Below, piece by piece: positions 6,540-9,182 of a stretch of DNA of 9,182 nt. How positions within the stretch are numbered: position 1 is the first letter of the stretch; each line of letters begins with the position of its first letter. Made by a program: the position numbers and the translations under genes. This DNA is from a bacterium (GTDB taxonomy: Bacteria; Margulisbacteria; Marinamargulisbacteria; JAAEMD01). Below the pieces are notes generated by a model, which was not told where the DNA came from, ran no database searches, and worked only from the letters and a program-made list of their open reading frames with translations. The DNA lies in NCBI GenBank assembly GCA_024225875.1, contig JAAEMD010000208.1, positions 1-9,182 on the forward strand, in the 5' to 3' direction.

Positions 6540-9182
6540 TTTCACCACTATAAACGCTAATAATTCAAAATTATCTAAACCTTTAATATTATTTACTAAT
6601 GCAGTTGTGCCACCTGCTGAAAAAAGACTATTTATATCACTTTCATCCTTAACATTTAAAATAGATTGTATGGCAGTATCTAACAAAGAAGAATAGGTAG
6701 CCATATTCTTCCCGTCATGTGTTTCCTGATTGAATATTTCATAGACTTTTTTTATCGGCTGATCTTTACCCTTAGATATAAGACGTAGTATATCCAATGT
6801 GTTTTTAACATTAAGATGATTAGATAATACTTCGCCATTTTCTTTTATATATACCAAGTAAAAAGGATGAAGCTGATTAGTGTTATCGATATTAACTTCA
6901 GTATTTATATTTTTTAGGACAAATATAACCCCGGATTCTATACCTTTTTCTATATCTTTTTGACAAACAGAATGTATTCCATTTGGAACTTTATCTAGAC
7001 TCCCATTTTTATTAATATAGTTAACTAAATCCATCCTGAAATCATTTAATCCTAAATCTGTAATTGATACACCTGTCCCCATATCTTCAATATCTACTAC
7101 TTCTTCTTGTAGCTTTTTCAGTTGTGTTTTTCTAAAAAGGAGATCTGATGATTTATTTGTTAATACATTGTCTTCACCTGTAGCAGTAACATCTACCATA
7201 AACATTTTGCTTTCCACTCTATTTTTCAGGTTAATATAATCATCTAGTGGTAGTTGTGGCCAAAAATTAATTAGCTGTATAACTTTATTAAGAGAACCGA
7301 TTCTATCAATCCTACCGAATCTTTGGATAATACGAACAGGATTCCAGTGGATATCATAATTTATTAGTGTGTCGCAATCTTGCAAATTTTGACCCTCAGA
7401 TATGCAGTCAGTAGCAATTAGAATATCGATTTCTGGTGCTAATGTATTATGGCGTTCTTTTGATAAAGGTGAAAAATTAGTAAGTAAGTTATTAAAAGCG
7501 TGATGGATATTTAGTGTCGTTTTATTCTGGTCTGAACCTGTTATTTTAGCAGTTTCTAATCCATGCACTTCTTTGTTATGAATAGCTAAACATTTATAAA
7601 GGTAATCTACTGTATCAGCAAACGCACTAAAGATTAATATTTTCTTATTATTGCCGTTAATAGGTTTATTTGTTTTATTAGCTATAAAAGATTTTAAATC
7701 TTGCAGTTTTTTATCATGTTCTGGTGTGACCAGTTCCATCTCAATTAATAATTCACTTATAATTTCATAATCTGCTTTTAAATCCTGTTTCCAACCAGAA
7801 GTATTCATGTCTTCCAAATTTATTTTTACCTTATCGCCAATACTAAATTCTTCATCGAGCCAATTATCGCTTTCTGTGTCAAAATTCATATCATCAACTT
7901 GTGTTGCCTCGGTGTATCCAGTTTTTCCATTCTTTTCAAAGTCATCAATTTTATTGATAGTATTATTTATTCCCTGTAGAAGTTTCTTTATCGTTATCCT
8001 AAAAGAATCTACGGAACTTTCTAGTCGTTTAAGTAAATTGACTCTCATAAGAATTTGGAGACTTTTTTCTCGATGGAATTGCTTAAAACTTACTTGTTCA
8101 TTAATATTTGTATCATATAGCTCACTATAAAATTCTCGTTTTTCTTCTAAAATGTAACCAAATGGCGAATAAAGAGACATATTAAGCCTAGATAGTTCTT
8201 TATAAAGATCTTTTATTTCTATAAAGCCTTCCAGATCAGTAATATCAGATCTGTGAGTAATTGGTTTTAATCGTGTAGGGAATTTACCAATTTTATCTAA
8301 ATCATAATATTTTTCTATATGCTTTCTGCTTCTAGCAATAGTTACGCTATCGAGTAGCTTAAAAAAATCATAATTTGTGTTTAACTGTTGAAGTAATGCC
8401 TGGCTAGTTCTTTCTTCTAAAGGTAGTTTTGACCAATTATTAAATATTCTCTGGGCATTTAGTAAAATATTATCAATAGATTTACTAATATCCATTTTAT
8501 TATCTACCTCTGAGGTATGTCCTTCATAAGCTAACGCTATTTGATTCTTTAAGTCTGTAAATCTGTTGTTAACTGGTGTTGCAGATAACATTAATACTTT
8601 AGTTTTAACACCTGCCTTCATGACATTATTGAGTAATTTTTGATAGCGGGTGATTTTGTCTTTTCTAGGATCATTATTTCTGAAATTATGAGACTCATCT
8701 ATAACTACTAAATCATAATTACCCCAATTAATCCGAGATAAGTCGATGCTATTTGAATAGCCAGTATCCCTTGATAAATCTGTATGATATAGAACATCAT
8801 AATTAAATCTGTCATTAATTAACGCATTATCTTCATAATTATTTAAAAATGTTTGCCAGTTATCAGATAATTTTTTGGGACATAGAACAAGTACTGTTCG
8901 ATTTCTCTCTTGGTAATATTTTATAACACCAAGGGCAGAGAATGTTTTACCAAGACCAACACTATCTGCTAATATACAACCATTATATTTTTCAAGTTTA
9001 TTAATTATTCCAAGTACTGCATCGCGTTGAAAATCATAGAGTTTATTCCAAATAATAGATTCTTTAAATCCTGTTTTCTCGTTTGCTAGTTCATCTTCAG
9101 AAATATCTTCTAAAAACTCATTAAATATATTGTATAAGGTTATGTAATATACAAATTCTGGTGAGTTTTCTTTATATAAATC
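6537..9182 (-). CDS. SNF2-type superfamily 2 helicase, partial (N-terminus beyond window)
   Basis: The frame is open to the window edge, giving 881 visible residues; numbering here starts at the edge. Motor elements in order are: Q-like LYDFQRDAV (48-56), Walker A ADSVGLGKT (72-80), motif Ia VLVLCPKKLSDNW (97-109), motif II DESHNFRN (162-169), motif III SATPVNN (200-206), motif IV KILIFSAFADT (514-524), motif V ATDCISEGQNLQ (590-601) and motif VI IIQRFGRIDRIGS (618-630). This is the DEAH-box, RapA/SNF2-like pattern of ATP-driven double-stranded DNA translocases. About 310 residues separate the two RecA-like lobes, including an acidic stretch at 424-459. A C-terminal region of about 250 residues follows motif VI and is unassigned. 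A methionine at 8621 is internal, because motifs I and II lie upstream of it. Relatives in such loci can carry a nuclease-like domain before the motor, which cannot be judged here. It is the first gene seen in the operon and overlaps the DUF4391 gene by one base. Confidence 0.93.
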   Translation of the reverse strand, partial: DLYKENSPEFVYYITLYNIFNEFLEDISEDELANEKTGFKESIIWNKLYDFQRDAVLGIINKLEKYNGCILADSVGLGKTFSALGVIKYYQERNRTVLVLCPKKLSDNWQTFLNNYEDNALINDRFNYDVLYHTDLSRDTGYSNSIDLSRINWGNYDLVVIDESHNFRNNDPRKDKITRYQKLLNNVMKAGVKTKVLMLSATPVNNRFTDLKNQIALAYEGHTSEVDNKMDISKSIDNILLNAQRIFNNWSKLPLEERTSQALLQQLNTNYDFFKLLDSVTIARSRKHIEKYYDLDKIGKFPTRLKPITHRSDITDLEGFIEIKDLYKELSRLNMSLYSPFGYILEEKREFYSELYDTNINEQVSFKQFHREKSLQILMRVNLLKRLESSVDSFRITIKKLLQGINNTINKIDDFEKNGKTGYTEATQVDDMNFDTESDNWLDEEFSIGDKVKINLEDMNTSGWKQDLKADYEIISELLIEMELVTPEHDKKLQDLKSFIANKTNKPINGNNKKILIFSAFADTVDYLYKCLAIHNKEVHGLETAKITGSDQNKTTLNIHHAFNNLLTNFSPLSKERHNTLAPEIDILIATDCISEGQNLQDCDTLINYDIHWNPVRIIQRFGRIDRIGSLNKVIQLINFWPQLPLDDYINLKNRVESKMFMVDVTATGEDNVLTNKSSDLLFRKTQLKKLQEEVVDIEDMGTGVSITDLGLNDFRMDLVNYINKNGSLDKVPNGIHSVCQKDIEKGIESGVIFVLKNINTEVNIDNTNQLHPFYLVYIKENGEVLSNHLNVKNTLDILRLISKGKDQPIKKVYEIFNQETHDGKNMATYSSLLDTAIQSILNVKDESDINSLFSAGGTTALVNNIKGLDNFELLAFIVVK
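6542..6546 (-). promoter_or_regulatory. Partial Shine-Dalgarno (GGTGA) for the DUF4391 gene
   Basis: GGTGA matches the 3' half of the full AGGAGGTGA consensus and lies 4 bases before the ATG, inside the last codons of the helicase gene. It is weaker than the sites before the DinD-like gene and mod, so coupling at the overlap probably matters more. Confidence 0.5.

Noticed and set aside
7807..8130. Plus-strand open frame of 107 codons
   Set aside because: It is a serine/leucine/phenylalanine-rich shadow of the helicase insertion region, with no domain.
22..9182. DISARM or BREX system
   Set aside because: A SNF2-type helicase with a methyltransferase recalls class 1 DISARM. However, DrmA, DrmB and DrmC are not in the window, no BREX genes (PglZ, BrxC, BrxL) are seen, and the methyltransferase is clearly a type III Mod paired with Res.

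Overview
The window is a stretch of an AT-rich bacterial genome in which nearly every base is coding. Five genes are read in one direction on the minus strand, so transcription runs from high to low coordinates. The low GC content, the A/T-biased codons and clear Shine-Dalgarno sequences (AGGAGG before the methyltransferase, AAGGAG before the DinD-like gene) suggest a low-GC Gram-positive (Firmicutes-type) host. The sequence does not fix the genus. No rRNA, tRNA, CRISPR array, transposase or integrase is visible.

In order of transcription: (1) 9182-6537, a SNF2-type superfamily 2 helicase whose N-terminus lies beyond the window edge; (2) 6537-5899, a DUF4391-family protein; (3) 5894-5049, a DinD-like protein (DNA-damage-inducible protein D family); (4) 5048-3054, a type III restriction-modification methyltransferase (Mod); (5) 3051-22, the type III restriction subunit (Res), with complete helicase motifs and a C-terminal PD-(D/E)XK nuclease site. 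The junctions are a 1-base stop/start overlap, a 4-base gap, direct abutment and a 2-base gap. This is the layout of a single translationally coupled operon, whose promoter must lie beyond position 9182.

The core is an apparently intact type III restriction-modification system. Mod should methylate adenine at N6 on one strand of an asymmetric site and supply target recognition. Res should hydrolyse ATP and cut DNA when unmodified sites are recognised. The less ordinary part is upstream: a second ATP-driven DNA motor, a DUF4391 protein and a DinD homologue share the same transcript. Together they look like an extended anti-phage (defence) operon rather than a plain mod-res pair. How the three upstream proteins contribute is not known from the sequence. 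The best leads are the DinD link (in E. coli DinD acts on RecA filaments), a possible nuclease-like E-x-K strand in the DUF4391 protein, and the unseen N-terminus of the SNF2 helicase.

There is no gene-free stretch over 300 bases. The only non-coding DNA is 6 bases between genes and 21 bases after res. Open frames on the plus strand are antisense shadows of the five genes.
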